Below are positions 35,816 to 44,000 of a stretch of 64,000 bases of DNA, one piece after another. The stretch is from DASWIP01 sp036397635 (GTDB lineage Bacteria; Actinomycetota; AC-67). The stretch covers positions 1 to 64,000 of the forward strand of contig DASWIP010000038.1 of assembly GCA_036397635.1 (NCBI GenBank), in the 5' to 3' direction. A program made the translations under genes and the position numbers. How positions within the stretch are numbered: the stretch's first letter is position 1; each line of letters starts with the position of its first letter. A model generated the notes under the pieces. The model was not told where the DNA came from and did not search any database. It saw only the letters and a program-made list of their open reading frames with translations.

Positions 35816-36508
35816 ATGCCCGACTCGCTGCGCACCCTCCACGACAACGTCGTCACCTGCCGCGCGTGCCCTCGACTCGTTGCCTGGCGCGAGGGGGCCG
35901 CGGCCGATCCGCCAAAGCGCTTCCGAGGGCAGGAGTACTGGGCCCGTCCCCTTGCCGGGTTCGGCGATCCGCGCGCGCGGTTGCTCGTCGTGGGACTCGC
36001 GCCGGCTGCGCACGGCGGGAACCGGACCGGCCGCATCTTTACGGGCGACCGCTCGGGGGACTGGCTGTTCGCCGCGCTGCACCGGGCCGGATTGGCGAAC
36101 CAGGCCGCGTCGATCTCGCGTGGCGATGGGCTGCGCCTGGCCGACTGCTGGGTCTGCGCGGCAGTTCGATGCGCGCCGCCGACGAACAAGCCGACCGTCG
36201 AGGAGCGCGATACCTGTCTCCCCTATCTCGTGCGCGAGCTGGCGCTGCTGCGCCGTGCGCGCGCGATCCTGGCGTTGGGCTCGTTCGCCTGGGACGGCGT
36301 GCTGCGCGCGGCCGCGGGGCGCGGGGTCGAGGTGAGGCCCAAGCCTCGGTTCGGCCACGGGGCGGTCGCCGATCTCGGCGGCCGTTGGTCGCTGGTGGGC
36401 TCGTACCACCCCAGCCAGCAGAACACTTTCACGGGGCGGCTCACCGAGGCCATGCTCGACGAGGCGATCGGCGAGGCGACGCGTCTGGGGAAGGCCGGCG
36501 GGCGGTGA
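35816..36508 (+). CDS. Uracil-DNA glycosylase, family 5 (UDGb)
   Basis: 230 residues. An N-terminal C-x2-C (TCRACPRL) and later cysteines ligate a 4Fe-4S cluster. The catalytic motif 1 is VVGLAPAAHGGNRTGR, which lacks the Asp of family 1 and the GExPG of family 4, and so marks family 5. The C-terminal GSYHPSQQNTFTGRL is the DNA-intercalation loop. It removes uracil and deaminated bases, which matters in a GC-rich genome. TTGGAT ends 6 bases before this ATG; a TTG at 35804 is an alternative start. Confidence 0.9.
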   Translation: MPDSLRTLHDNVVTCRACPRLVAWREGAAADPPKRFRGQEYWARPLAGFGDPRARLLVVGLAPAAHGGNRTGRIFTGDRSGDWLFAALHRAGLANQAASISRGDGLRLADCWVCAAVRCAPPTNKPTVEERDTCLPYLVRELALLRRARAILALGSFAWDGVLRAAAGRGVEVRPKPRFGHGAVADLGGRWSLVGSYHPSQQNTFTGRLTEAMLDEAIGEATRLGKAGGR

Positions 36509-36521
36509 GCGCGACGGGGAC

Positions 36522-36553
36522 TTGCCACGGGCCCGGTCCCCGCCGTATATATT
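36522..36553 (+). promoter_or_regulatory. groEL promoter (TTGCCA ... TATATATT)
   Basis: TTGCCA (36522-36527) and a TATATA/TATATT -10 (36546-36553) with an 18-20 base spacer. The predicted start falls on the first CIRCE element. Confidence 0.55.
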
Positions 36554-36557
36554 GCTC

Positions 36558-36584
36558 TTAGCACTCTCGACCAGAGAGTGCTAG
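36558..36584. promoter_or_regulatory. CIRCE operator (HrcA binding site) upstream of groEL
   Basis: TTAGCACTC-N9-GAGTGCTAG differs from the consensus CIRCE by only the last base. It overlaps the transcription start, the usual place for HrcA repression released on heat shock. Confidence 0.92.
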
Positions 36585-36608
36585 GCACTCTCCAGTGGGG
36601 AGTGCCAG
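36582..36608. promoter_or_regulatory. Second, degenerate CIRCE element
   Basis: TAGGCACTC-N9-GAGTGCCAG keeps the exact 9-base spacing and inner arms of CIRCE. It shares three bases with the first element; the two centres are 24 bases apart. It is probably a second HrcA site in the leader. Confidence 0.7.
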
Positions 36609-36692
36609 CCGGCCGGGACCCGGCCGGAAAGCCGTGTGAGTGAGGCAGAGAGGGGTTACGAGCCCCTGCCGAACCCATCAGGGAGGGATGGT

Positions 36693-38318
36693 ATGCCCGC
36701 GAAGTTGATCATGTTCAACACGGAGGCGCGCTCCAAGCTGGAGAGCGGCATGAACCAGTTGGCCGATGCGGTTCGTGTGACTTTGGGCCCCAAGGGCCGC
36801 AACGTGGTGATCGAGAAGAAGTGGGGTGCCCCGACGATCACCAACGACGGGGTGTCGATCGCCAAGGAGATCGAGCTCGAGGATCCGGTCGAGAGGATCG
36901 GCGCCGAGCTGGTCAAGGAAGTCGCCAAGAAGACCAACGACGTGGCCGGCGACGGGACCACGACCGCGACGGTGCTCGCCCAGGCGATGGTCCGAGAGGG
37001 ATTGCGCAACGTGGCCGCCGGGGCCAACCCGATGGGCCTCAAGCGCGGGATCGAGAAGGCCGTCGACCGCGTCGTCGAGCACATCAAGAGCGCCGCCAAG
37101 GAGATCGAGGACAAGGACGAGATCGCGCACGTCGCATCGATCTCGGCCAACAACGACCCCGAGATCGGCGCCATGATCGCCGAGGCGATGGACAAGGTCG
37201 GTAAGGACGGAGTCATCACCGTCGAGGAGTCCCAGACCTTCGGGCTCGAGCTCGAGCTGGTCGAAGGGATGCGCTTCGACAAGGGCTACATCTCGCCGTA
37301 CTTCGTCACCGACCCCGACCGGATGGAAGCCGTCCTGGAGGACCCCTACATCCTGATCGCCAACTCGAAGATCTCGGCGGTCAAGGATCTGCTGCCGGTG
37401 CTCGAGAAGGTCATGCAGTCGGGCAAGCCGCTGGTGATCATCGCCGAAGACCTCGAGGGTGAGGCGCTGGCGACCTTGGTCGTCAACAAGATCCGCGGCA
37501 CCTTCAAATCGGCCGCGGTGAAGGCCCCCGGCTTCGGCGATCGCCGCAAGGCCATGCTGCAGGACATCGCGATCCTGACCGGCGGCCAGGTCATCTCCGA
37601 GGAGGTCGGTCTCAAGCTCGAGAACACCTCGCTCGACATGCTGGGTCACGCGCGCAAGATCGTCATCACCAAGGACGAGACCACGGTGGTCGAGGGCGGC
37701 GGCGACGCCGACCAGATCAAGGGCCGTGTCCAGCAGATCAAGAACGAGATCGAGAAGACCGACTCGGACTACGACCGCGAGAAGCTGCAGGAGCGACTCG
37801 CGAAGCTGGCCGGCGGCGTCGCGGTGATCAAGGTCGGCGCGGCGACCGAGGTCGAGCTGAAGGAGAAGAAGCACCGGATCGAGGACGCGGTCAGTGCGAC
37901 CAAGGCGGCCATCGAGGAGGGCATCGTCGCCGGTGGCGGCGTCACCCTGCTCCAGGCCCAGTCCGCGCTGGACAAGCTCGAGCTCGACGGCGACGAGAAG
38001 ACCGGTTCGCTGATCGTTCGCCGTTCGCTCGAAGAGCCGGTCAAGCAGATCGCGCTCAACGCCGGCCTCGAGGGCGGCGTCGTGGTCGAGAGGACCCGCA
38101 CGCTCGACACGGGCTGGGGTCTCAACGCCGACAGCGGCGAGTATGTCGACCTGATGAAGGCCGGCGTCATCGACCCGGCGAAGGTGACGCGCTCGGCGCT
38201 GCAGAACGCGGCGTCGATCGCGGCCCTGTTCCTCACCACCGAGGTGGTCGTGGCCGAGAAGCCGGAGAAGCACCCGTCGGCCCCGGCCATGCCCGGCGGC
38301 GGGATGGACGAGTTCTAA
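36693..38318 (+). CDS. groEL: Chaperonin GroEL (60 kDa)
   Basis: 541-residue type I chaperonin. AVRVTLGPKGRNVVIEKKWG holds the ATP loop, NDVAGDGTTTATVLAQA the catalytic Asp region, and the C-terminus ends GGGMDEF without long GGM repeats. GGGAGG precedes the ATG. No groES is adjacent, so this corresponds to the lone groEL copies of actinobacteria. HrcA control is indicated by the CIRCE pair. Two hairpins follow. Confidence 0.98.
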   Translation: MPAKLIMFNTEARSKLESGMNQLADAVRVTLGPKGRNVVIEKKWGAPTITNDGVSIAKEIELEDPVERIGAELVKEVAKKTNDVAGDGTTTATVLAQAMVREGLRNVAAGANPMGLKRGIEKAVDRVVEHIKSAAKEIEDKDEIAHVASISANNDPEIGAMIAEAMDKVGKDGVITVEESQTFGLELELVEGMRFDKGYISPYFVTDPDRMEAVLEDPYILIANSKISAVKDLLPVLEKVMQSGKPLVIIAEDLEGEALATLVVNKIRGTFKSAAVKAPGFGDRRKAMLQDIAILTGGQVISEEVGLKLENTSLDMLGHARKIVITKDETTVVEGGGDADQIKGRVQQIKNEIEKTDSDYDREKLQERLAKLAGGVAVIKVGAATEVELKEKKHRIEDAVSATKAAIEEGIVAGGGVTLLQAQSALDKLELDGDEKTGSLIVRRSLEEPVKQIALNAGLEGGVVVERTRTLDTGWGLNADSGEYVDLMKAGVIDPAKVTRSALQNAASIAALFLTTEVVVAEKPEKHPSAPAMPGGGMDEF

Positions 38319-38329
38319 GCACCACGCGA

Positions 38330-38364
38330 GACCGAGGGGCGGCCCGAAGGGCGGCCCCTCGGTC
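38330..38364 (+). terminator. Terminator hairpin after groEL
   Basis: An 11-base-pair stem GACCGAGGGGC / GCCCCTCGGTC enclosing a smaller hairpin, 11 bases after the groEL stop. Confidence 0.65.
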
Positions 38365-38368
38365 GTTG

Positions 38369-38398
38369 AACGAGGGGGTCGATGCGGACCCCCTCGTT
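38369..38398. terminator. Second hairpin between convergent groEL and Ig-repeat gene
   Basis: A perfect 12-base-pair stem AACGAGGGGGTC / GACCCCCTCGTT with a 6-base loop. It lies between the two convergent genes and could serve either direction. Confidence 0.6.
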
Positions 38399-38416
38399 CG
38401 CTGACGCTGCTCGGAT

Positions 38417-41400
38417 CTAGATCGCGAGCACCAGATAGCTGCCGCTCACGGTTGCCGACCGGTTGTTGTGGATGTCCACCGCCGAGACGCGGACCGTGTG
38501 CGGTCCGGGCACCAGACCCTCCGCGGTCGCCGACCACGTGACCGAGGTGCCGTTCGCCGGGTCGACCGGGACAATCATGCTCTCGACCCGGGTGCCCGCG
38601 GCGTTGAAGTACTCGACCAGGACGTGGGAGACGCCCTTGTCGTCGGTCGCGGTGCCGGTGATCGTGAACTCCTCACCCGGGAGGAACACCGTGTTGTTGG
38701 CGGTGGTGATCTCGACGGTCGGCTTGGTCGCGTCCACCTCGAAGGTGACCGGGTCCGACGGGTCGCTCACGTTGCCGACCGCGTCGCGGGCCGTCGCCGT
38801 CAGCGTGTAGGTGCCGGTCGAGAACGACGCGTTCAGCGACCAGGTTCCCGACGGGCTCGCCGGTGCGCTGCCGATCACGGTGGCGCCCACGCGGACCGTC
38901 ACGGTGCTGTTGGCCTCGGCCGTCCCCTGGATCGTCACGGCGGCACCCTGCGTCGAGCCGTCGGCCGGCGAGGTGATGACCGGCTTCGCCGGAGGCGTGG
39001 TGTCGGGCGTCACCGTGAACGAGCGCGGGGCGGACGACGGGCTGACGTTCCCCGCCGCATCGCTCGCGGTTGCGGTCACGGTGTGCGCGCCCGGCGAGAA
39101 CGGCGCGTTGACCGTCCAGTTCCCGGCGCCGGTGACGGTGGCGACCCCCACCTGCGTCGCGCCCTCGAAGACGCGCACTGTGGTGCCGGCCTCTGCCGTG
39201 CCCTGGATGGCGACCACCGTGCTGGTGACGACGGCGCCCTCGGCCGGCGTGTTGATGACCGGCGCGACCGGCGCAGTGGCGTCGACGGTGAAGCTGCGTG
39301 GCGCCGACGCGGGGCTGCTGTTACCGACCTCGTCCACGGCGGTCGCGGTGATCGTGTGCGAGCCATCCGCGAACGTGCCCGACACCGACCAGTTGCCGGT
39401 GATGTCGGCGACGTCCGTGCCCACGGTGGCGGCGCCCTCGTTGACGGTCACGGTCGAGCCGGGCTCGGCCGTACCGCTGACCGGGACGTTACCGCTGGTG
39501 AACGCTGCGCCCTCCGCGGGGGCCACGATCACCGGCGCGGCCGGTGCGGTCGTGTCCACCGTGAAGTTCCGGTCCGCCGATGCGGGGCTGGCGTTGCCGG
39601 CGGCGTCGTGCGCGGTCGCGTTGACGGCGTGGGGGCCGTCGGTGAACGAGTGCGTGACCGACCAGTTGCCTGAGCCGTCCGCGGTCGCCGTCGCGATCAA
39701 TGCTGCCGCCTCATGGATCTCGACGCTGGTGCCCGCCTCGGCGGTCCCCGAGAGGTTGACCGCGGCGTTGCTGAGCGCGGCGCCCTCTGCGGGCGTGACG
39801 ATCACCGGCGTCGCCGGGGCCGTCGCGTCGCTCGTCCACACCTGGCTGGCTGGGGTGGGGTCGACGTTGCTCGCGGCGTCGCGCGCGCGCACCTCAAAGG
39901 TGTGCGAGCCGTCGGGCAGACCCGTGTACGTGTGTGGCGACGAGCAGGCGGTGAAGCTGCCGGCGTCGAGCGAGCAGTCGAACACGGCTCCCGCCTCGTT
40001 CGAGGTGAACTCGAACGTCGCGTCGGCGGAGGCCACCAGCCCGCTCGGGCCGGAGGTGATCGTGGTGTCCGGAGCGGTCGTGTCCACCGTCCACGTCCGG
40101 CTCGCCGGCGACGTGTCGGCGTTGCCGGCTGCGTCCACGGCGTACACCTCGAACGTGTGGGAGCCGTCGCTGAGCCCGGTGACGGTGTGCGGCGACGAGC
40201 AGCTCACCTCGGAGCCCCCGTCGACGCTGCAGATGAACGAGCCGGCTTCGGTCGAAGTGAACTCGAACGTCGCCGAGCCGGAGTTCACCACGCCGGTCGG
40301 ACCACTGGTGATGGTGGTGTCCGGGGCGACCGTGTCGACGCTGAACTCACGGTTCGGCGTGCTGAACGGTCCCACGTTGCCGGCGGCGTCGATCGCCCGA
40401 GCGCGCAGCTGGTGGACCCCGTCGGGGAAGGTGTGGGTCATCGACCAGTTCCCGTCCCCATCGGCGACCGGCATGCCGATCGCGCCGTTGGGAGGCCAAC
40501 GCACGTCGAGGGTCGCATCCGCCTCAGCCGTGCCCTCGATCGTCACGTTGGACGTGTTCAGGGCTTGGTCTTCCGTCGGCGAATCGATGAACGGTGCCAG
40601 CGGCGCGACGGTGTCGACAGTGAAAGCGACGATGTTCGACCGTCCGCCTTCGTTGTTACCGGCGTCGGTGGCGGTGGCCTCGACGCTGTGCTCGCCCTGA
40701 GCGAGGCCGGTCAGCGTCACGGTCCAATCCCCGGCGCCGTCGGCGGTCGTGGTGCCGAGCACGTTGTTGGTCTGCGCTTCGTAGAGCGTGATGTCCGTAC
40801 CCGGCTCGGCGGTACCCGATACCGGAACCGTGGTCGAGGCGATGATCGCGCCGTCCAGCGGCGCCGTGATCACCGGCGCGTCGGGCACGCTCGTGTCCAC
40901 GTTGAACGTGAAGGACACGGGCGCCGTCGTCGTGGGCGTACCGGTGTCGGTCCCGGTGGTCTCCGCCGTGTACGGGCTGCCGGACTCGGGCAACGTGCCC
41001 TCGGTCGGCGTGAAGGTTACGGTGTTCCCGCTTTCGGAGACCGTCCCGGCGATGAGGGTGCTGGCGTTGTTGCGCACCTGCATCGTCCCGACCGACACTG
41101 GCTCGGAGTAGGTGGCCGTCACCGTGGCGACCACGTTCTGAGTCTCGCCGTCCGCCGGGTCGGTGCTGACGAGTGCCGGCGCGGCGGCGTCGACGATGAA
41201 CGTGCGGTCCGCCGACTCGTCCCCGGTGTTCCCGGCGACGTCGGTGGCGACCGCGTGGATCGTGTGCGGTCCTTCGGACATCGTGACGGCGGGCAGCGCC
41301 CACGCGCCGCCGGTCGCGGCGGCGGTCCCGATGAGCGTGGTGCCCTCGTACACCTCGACGGTGCTGTCTGCCTCCGCGGTGCCGGTGATGCCGAACGGAA

Positions 41401-43288
41401 CGGTGGAGACGACCGCATCCTGCGCGGGCACATCGATCACGGGTGCCGCCGGGGCCTCGGTGTCCACCGTGAACGTGCGGTTGGTCGAGGTGGTGACCAC
41501 TGCCGTGACGACGTCGGTGGCCTCGGCCCGGATGATGTGCGAGCCGTCGGTCATCGAGACGGTCATCGACCAGGCGCCGGCGCCGTCCGCCGTGGCCTGT
41601 CCGAGTTCGCCGATGCCCTCGTACACGCGCACGACAGCGTTGCCTTCGGCGGTGCCCGAGATCGGCACGTTCGAGGTGGTGACGTACGAGGCTTCGGCCG
41701 GCGAGAGGATCACCGGCGTGACCTGGTTCGTATCAAGCGTGAAGTCCACCGACGCCGAGAGCGGGCCGAAGTTTCCCGCGGCGTCGCGTGCGCGTGCGGT
41801 CAGCGTGTGCGGCCCTTCGGCGAAGCTGTGGTCGACGCTCCACGATCCGGTGCCGCTGGCTGTCGCCATGGCGATGAGCGACCCGTTGCGAAGGATCTCG
41901 ACCAACGAGTCGGCCTCCGCGCTTCCCGAGATCGTCACGGGGTTGGCGCCGTGGATCGAATCGTCGACCGGGCTCGCGATCGAAGGCGCGGCGGGCGCGG
42001 TCCGGTCGATCGTGAACGAGACCGGAGCCGAGGTCGAGGAGTTGCCCGCCGAGTCGGTGGAGGTCGCCGTGAGGACGTGCGTCCCGTCACCCAGCGTTAC
42101 GTTGAGGCTCCACGCGCCGCTGCCGTTGGCGGTGCCGATCGCAAGCGTGCTCCCAGCCTTGCGGACCCGGATGGTGGTACTTGGGTCGGCGGTGCCGCTT
42201 ACGGCGATCGGGTCCGCGGCGTTGGTCAGCGATCCGTCGGCGGGGGCGGTGATCACGACCGTTCCTGGGGCGGTGTTGTCGACGGTGAAGGTCCAGTCAA
42301 GCTCGGTGGGCCCCGAGATCTGGTCGGCGTCGAGTTCGGCGGTGTACGGGCTCGCACCCTCGGTGAGTGACTCAGCGGGGGTGAAGCGGATCTCACGCTT
42401 GCCCCCGGTCGCGGACGTCGGCCCCTGCAGGCTCGTCGAGCCTGCGACCAGGTTGTTGTTCTTGTCGCGCAGCACCAGCGTCGAGCTGGGCTGGATGTCC
42501 TGGTCGGATGACGCGCCGACGAAGGGGACGTCGGCGGAGCGCGCCGTGGCCCCGTCGGCCGGCGAGGTCGTGAATGCGCCGCTCGCGTTCTCGAAGTCGT
42601 AGGTCGTCCCGTTCAGCTCGAGCGCGTCGGCGTACCCGACGAACCCTGTGGCACCGGCGCCGCTGGTCCCAACCTCGAGCGCGAGAGAGTCCTGGAATAT
42701 GTTGATCACCGCGTCGGGGTGGTCGTTGATGTAGCCCGCAAGCGTGAAGGTGGGTGTCTGTCCGGCAGTCGTGCTCCACCACTGGCCGGTGAGCGCGTTC
42801 CATCCCTGCCACGCGCCGGTCGCAACCGAGCCGTTGTTCGACGGCTCGAAGATCAGGTGCTCGTTCGTGGTGCTGCCGCCACCGTGGTTCACCCACAGCT
42901 TCAAGGCGATCGCCTGGGGGGCGTTGGCGGAGACGTACGTGTGATAGCCCAGCGCCGTGATCTCGTCCAGGCGCATCCCCGCGAACTGAGCGGTCTGCAG
43001 GCGCGCGAACTGGTTCGCGTCACCGATCGTCAGGCGGAGGCTGCCGGCGCCGCTCGGTGGCGTGCCGACCCCGTTCGTGAAGCTTGCAGTCGTGTTCGGA
43101 TGTGAGCCTGTGGTCGCCAACTGCCAGGCGCCCATGTTGTTCTGGCTAACCACCTGGGTGGCGGCGAAGGCGGGTACGGCGGATCCGAGCACCATCGCAA
43201 CGACCAATGCGCCGGTGAGACGCCGGGCGTGTTTGCGCGTGCGTGCTCCAGATGGGGCTCGCTCCTTGCTTGCGGTGATGTCGCTCAC
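38417..43288 (-). CDS. Giant secreted protein with about 15 Ig-like repeats
   Basis: 1623 residues. A signal peptide with hydrophobic core GALVVAMVLGSAVPAFA is cleaved near residue 42. Next comes a jelly-roll-like domain (about 45-230) with GSLRLTIGDANQ and LGYHTYVSANAP blocks. After it come about 15 Ig-like repeats of 80-95 residues. Most read TAPxAPVI...PADG...SGTAE...GxWS...GxHTxTATAxDxAGN; two are Big_5/CopC-like, and two of an APDTTITSGP type contain paired Cys. No sortase, choice-of-anchor or PEP-CTERM signal is seen, so it may be released or held non-covalently. The GTG start follows GGAGAGG. Likely roles are adhesion or surface-layer spacing. Confidence 0.88.
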   Translation of the reverse strand: MSDITASKERAPSGARTRKHARRLTGALVVAMVLGSAVPAFAATQVVSQNNMGAWQLATTGSHPNTTASFTNGVGTPPSGAGSLRLTIGDANQFARLQTAQFAGMRLDEITALGYHTYVSANAPQAIALKLWVNHGGGSTTNEHLIFEPSNNGSVATGAWQGWNALTGQWWSTTAGQTPTFTLAGYINDHPDAVINIFQDSLALEVGTSGAGATGFVGYADALELNGTTYDFENASGAFTTSPADGATARSADVPFVGASSDQDIQPSSTLVLRDKNNNLVAGSTSLQGPTSATGGKREIRFTPAESLTEGASPYTAELDADQISGPTELDWTFTVDNTAPGTVVITAPADGSLTNAADPIAVSGTADPSTTIRVRKAGSTLAIGTANGSGAWSLNVTLGDGTHVLTATSTDSAGNSSTSAPVSFTIDRTAPAAPSIASPVDDSIHGANPVTISGSAEADSLVEILRNGSLIAMATASGTGSWSVDHSFAEGPHTLTARARDAAGNFGPLSASVDFTLDTNQVTPVILSPAEASYVTTSNVPISGTAEGNAVVRVYEGIGELGQATADGAGAWSMTVSMTDGSHIIRAEATDVVTAVVTTSTNRTFTVDTEAPAAPVIDVPAQDAVVSTVPFGITGTAEADSTVEVYEGTTLIGTAAATGGAWALPAVTMSEGPHTIHAVATDVAGNTGDESADRTFIVDAAAPALVSTDPADGETQNVVATVTATYSEPVSVGTMQVRNNASTLIAGTVSESGNTVTFTPTEGTLPESGSPYTAETTGTDTGTPTTTAPVSFTFNVDTSVPDAPVITAPLDGAIIASTTVPVSGTAEPGTDITLYEAQTNNVLGTTTADGAGDWTVTLTGLAQGEHSVEATATDAGNNEGGRSNIVAFTVDTVAPLAPFIDSPTEDQALNTSNVTIEGTAEADATLDVRWPPNGAIGMPVADGDGNWSMTHTFPDGVHQLRARAIDAAGNVGPFSTPNREFSVDTVAPDTTITSGPTGVVNSGSATFEFTSTEAGSFICSVDGGSEVSCSSPHTVTGLSDGSHTFEVYAVDAAGNADTSPASRTWTVDTTAPDTTITSGPSGLVASADATFEFTSNEAGAVFDCSLDAGSFTACSSPHTYTGLPDGSHTFEVRARDAASNVDPTPASQVWTSDATAPATPVIVTPAEGAALSNAAVNLSGTAEAGTSVEIHEAAALIATATADGSGNWSVTHSFTDGPHAVNATAHDAAGNASPASADRNFTVDTTAPAAPVIVAPAEGAAFTSGNVPVSGTAEPGSTVTVNEGAATVGTDVADITGNWSVSGTFADGSHTITATAVDEVGNSSPASAPRSFTVDATAPVAPVINTPAEGAVVTSTVVAIQGTAEAGTTVRVFEGATQVGVATVTGAGNWTVNAPFSPGAHTVTATASDAAGNVSPSSAPRSFTVTPDTTPPAKPVITSPADGSTQGAAVTIQGTAEANSTVTVRVGATVIGSAPASPSGTWSLNASFSTGTYTLTATARDAVGNVSDPSDPVTFEVDATKPTVEITTANNTVFLPGEEFTITGTATDDKGVSHVLVEYFNAAGTRVESMIVPVDPANGTSVTWSATAEGLVPGPHTVRVSAVDIHNNRSATVSGSYLVLAI

Positions 43289-43636
43289 GGCGGTCCTCTC
43301 CTTGTCGCTCTCCGTCCGCCACGGACGGTGATTCGCGAGCTTGCGCACTCGATATCGAAATGCGGGGACTCTTCTGGCCCCTTCCGCCGTAAGATTCAGG
43401 CCCGGCCGCGGGCATCCTCCCTCTCCGCGGTCGCAAACTGTCCGTTTTTCCGGAACAGCGACAATTCCTCGCGCGCACGGTGGTAAGGAGTCTGAGGGGC
43501 TGCTCTGCCGGTTCCCCCGGATCGTTCGCGGTCGTGATGGCGCTGATCACTCCCCGTGTCGGATGGCGGGATTTTCCGGTACCGCTTGCGGCGGCGTACG
43601 CTGCTCGACCGTATGGAAGATCGGATCGGAGGGGAC
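43289..43636. other. Non-coding region between the Ig-repeat gene and the ABM-like gene
   Basis: Holds divergent signals. A plus-strand TACGCT (43597-43602) probably serves the ABM-like gene. The minus-strand leader of the Ig gene is G-rich, with a small hairpin GTTCCG-GAAAAA-CGGAC. It was scanned for c-di-GMP and c-di-AMP riboswitch landmarks without a convincing match. No gene is seen. Confidence 0.4.
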
Positions 43637-43930
43637 ATGTACGGGACCGTGGCGCGCGCGAAGGTGAAGGCAGGTCGCCTCGATGACGTTGTGGCGTTGA
43701 TGAACGAGTGGGAGCGGGATCACAAGGCCGAGGGTGCGGTTGCCAACTACCTCTACAGTCTGGATGTGGATGCGACCATGATCGTCATGGCCGTCGTGTT
43801 CCGGGACAAGGCCAGCTACGTGGCCAACGCGGATGACCCCGAGACCGACACTTGGTACCGGCGGTTCCGCGAGCTGCTCGAAGACGATCCAGAGTGGAGC
43901 GACGGCGAGATCGTCTACGGCAGCGCTTGA
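43637..43930 (+). CDS. Small ABM-like (dimeric alpha-beta barrel) protein
   Basis: 97 residues with the layout of antibiotic-biosynthesis-monooxygenase-like proteins: strand YGTVARAKVKAG, helix DDVVALMNEWERD, strands NYLYSLDVDATMIVMAVVF, and helix DTWYRRFRELLED. GGAGG four bases upstream fixes the ATG; an in-frame ATG at 43613 is possible. The function cannot be assigned. Confidence 0.7.
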   Translation: MYGTVARAKVKAGRLDDVVALMNEWERDHKAEGAVANYLYSLDVDATMIVMAVVFRDKASYVANADDPETDTWYRRFRELLEDDPEWSDGEIVYGSA

Positions 43931-43963
43931 GGACCCCGGCTGGCGGGGGTGGCATGGGCGACC

Positions 43964-43969
43964 TAGGCT
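43964..43969 (+). promoter_or_regulatory. -10 element TAGGCT of the aldehyde dehydrogenase unit
   Basis: TAGGCT is followed by a leader of about 25 bases containing AGGAGG before the ATG at 44001. This is a leadered promoter. Confidence 0.45.
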
Positions 43970-44000
43970 TCCTCGGAGGAACTGATCCCAGGAGGCAGTC

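Noticed and set aside
36678..38537. 619-codon open frame antisense to groEL
   Set aside because: Shadow of the conserved GroEL frame; it also runs across the terminator hairpins.
39713..42370. 885-codon open frame opposite the Ig-repeat gene
   Set aside because: Arg/Gly/Val-rich repeat shadow of the Ig repeats, with no start signal or domain pattern.
38417..43288. CRISPR-like array from the periodic repeats of the Ig gene
   Set aside because: The repeats are coding, 240-285 bases long and diverged, with no short identical repeats or unique spacers. No cas genes are present.
43289..43500. c-di-GMP or c-di-AMP riboswitch in the leader of the Ig-repeat gene
   Set aside because: Some G-rich and GAATC-like fragments were seen, but the conserved cores of neither class could be assembled in order.
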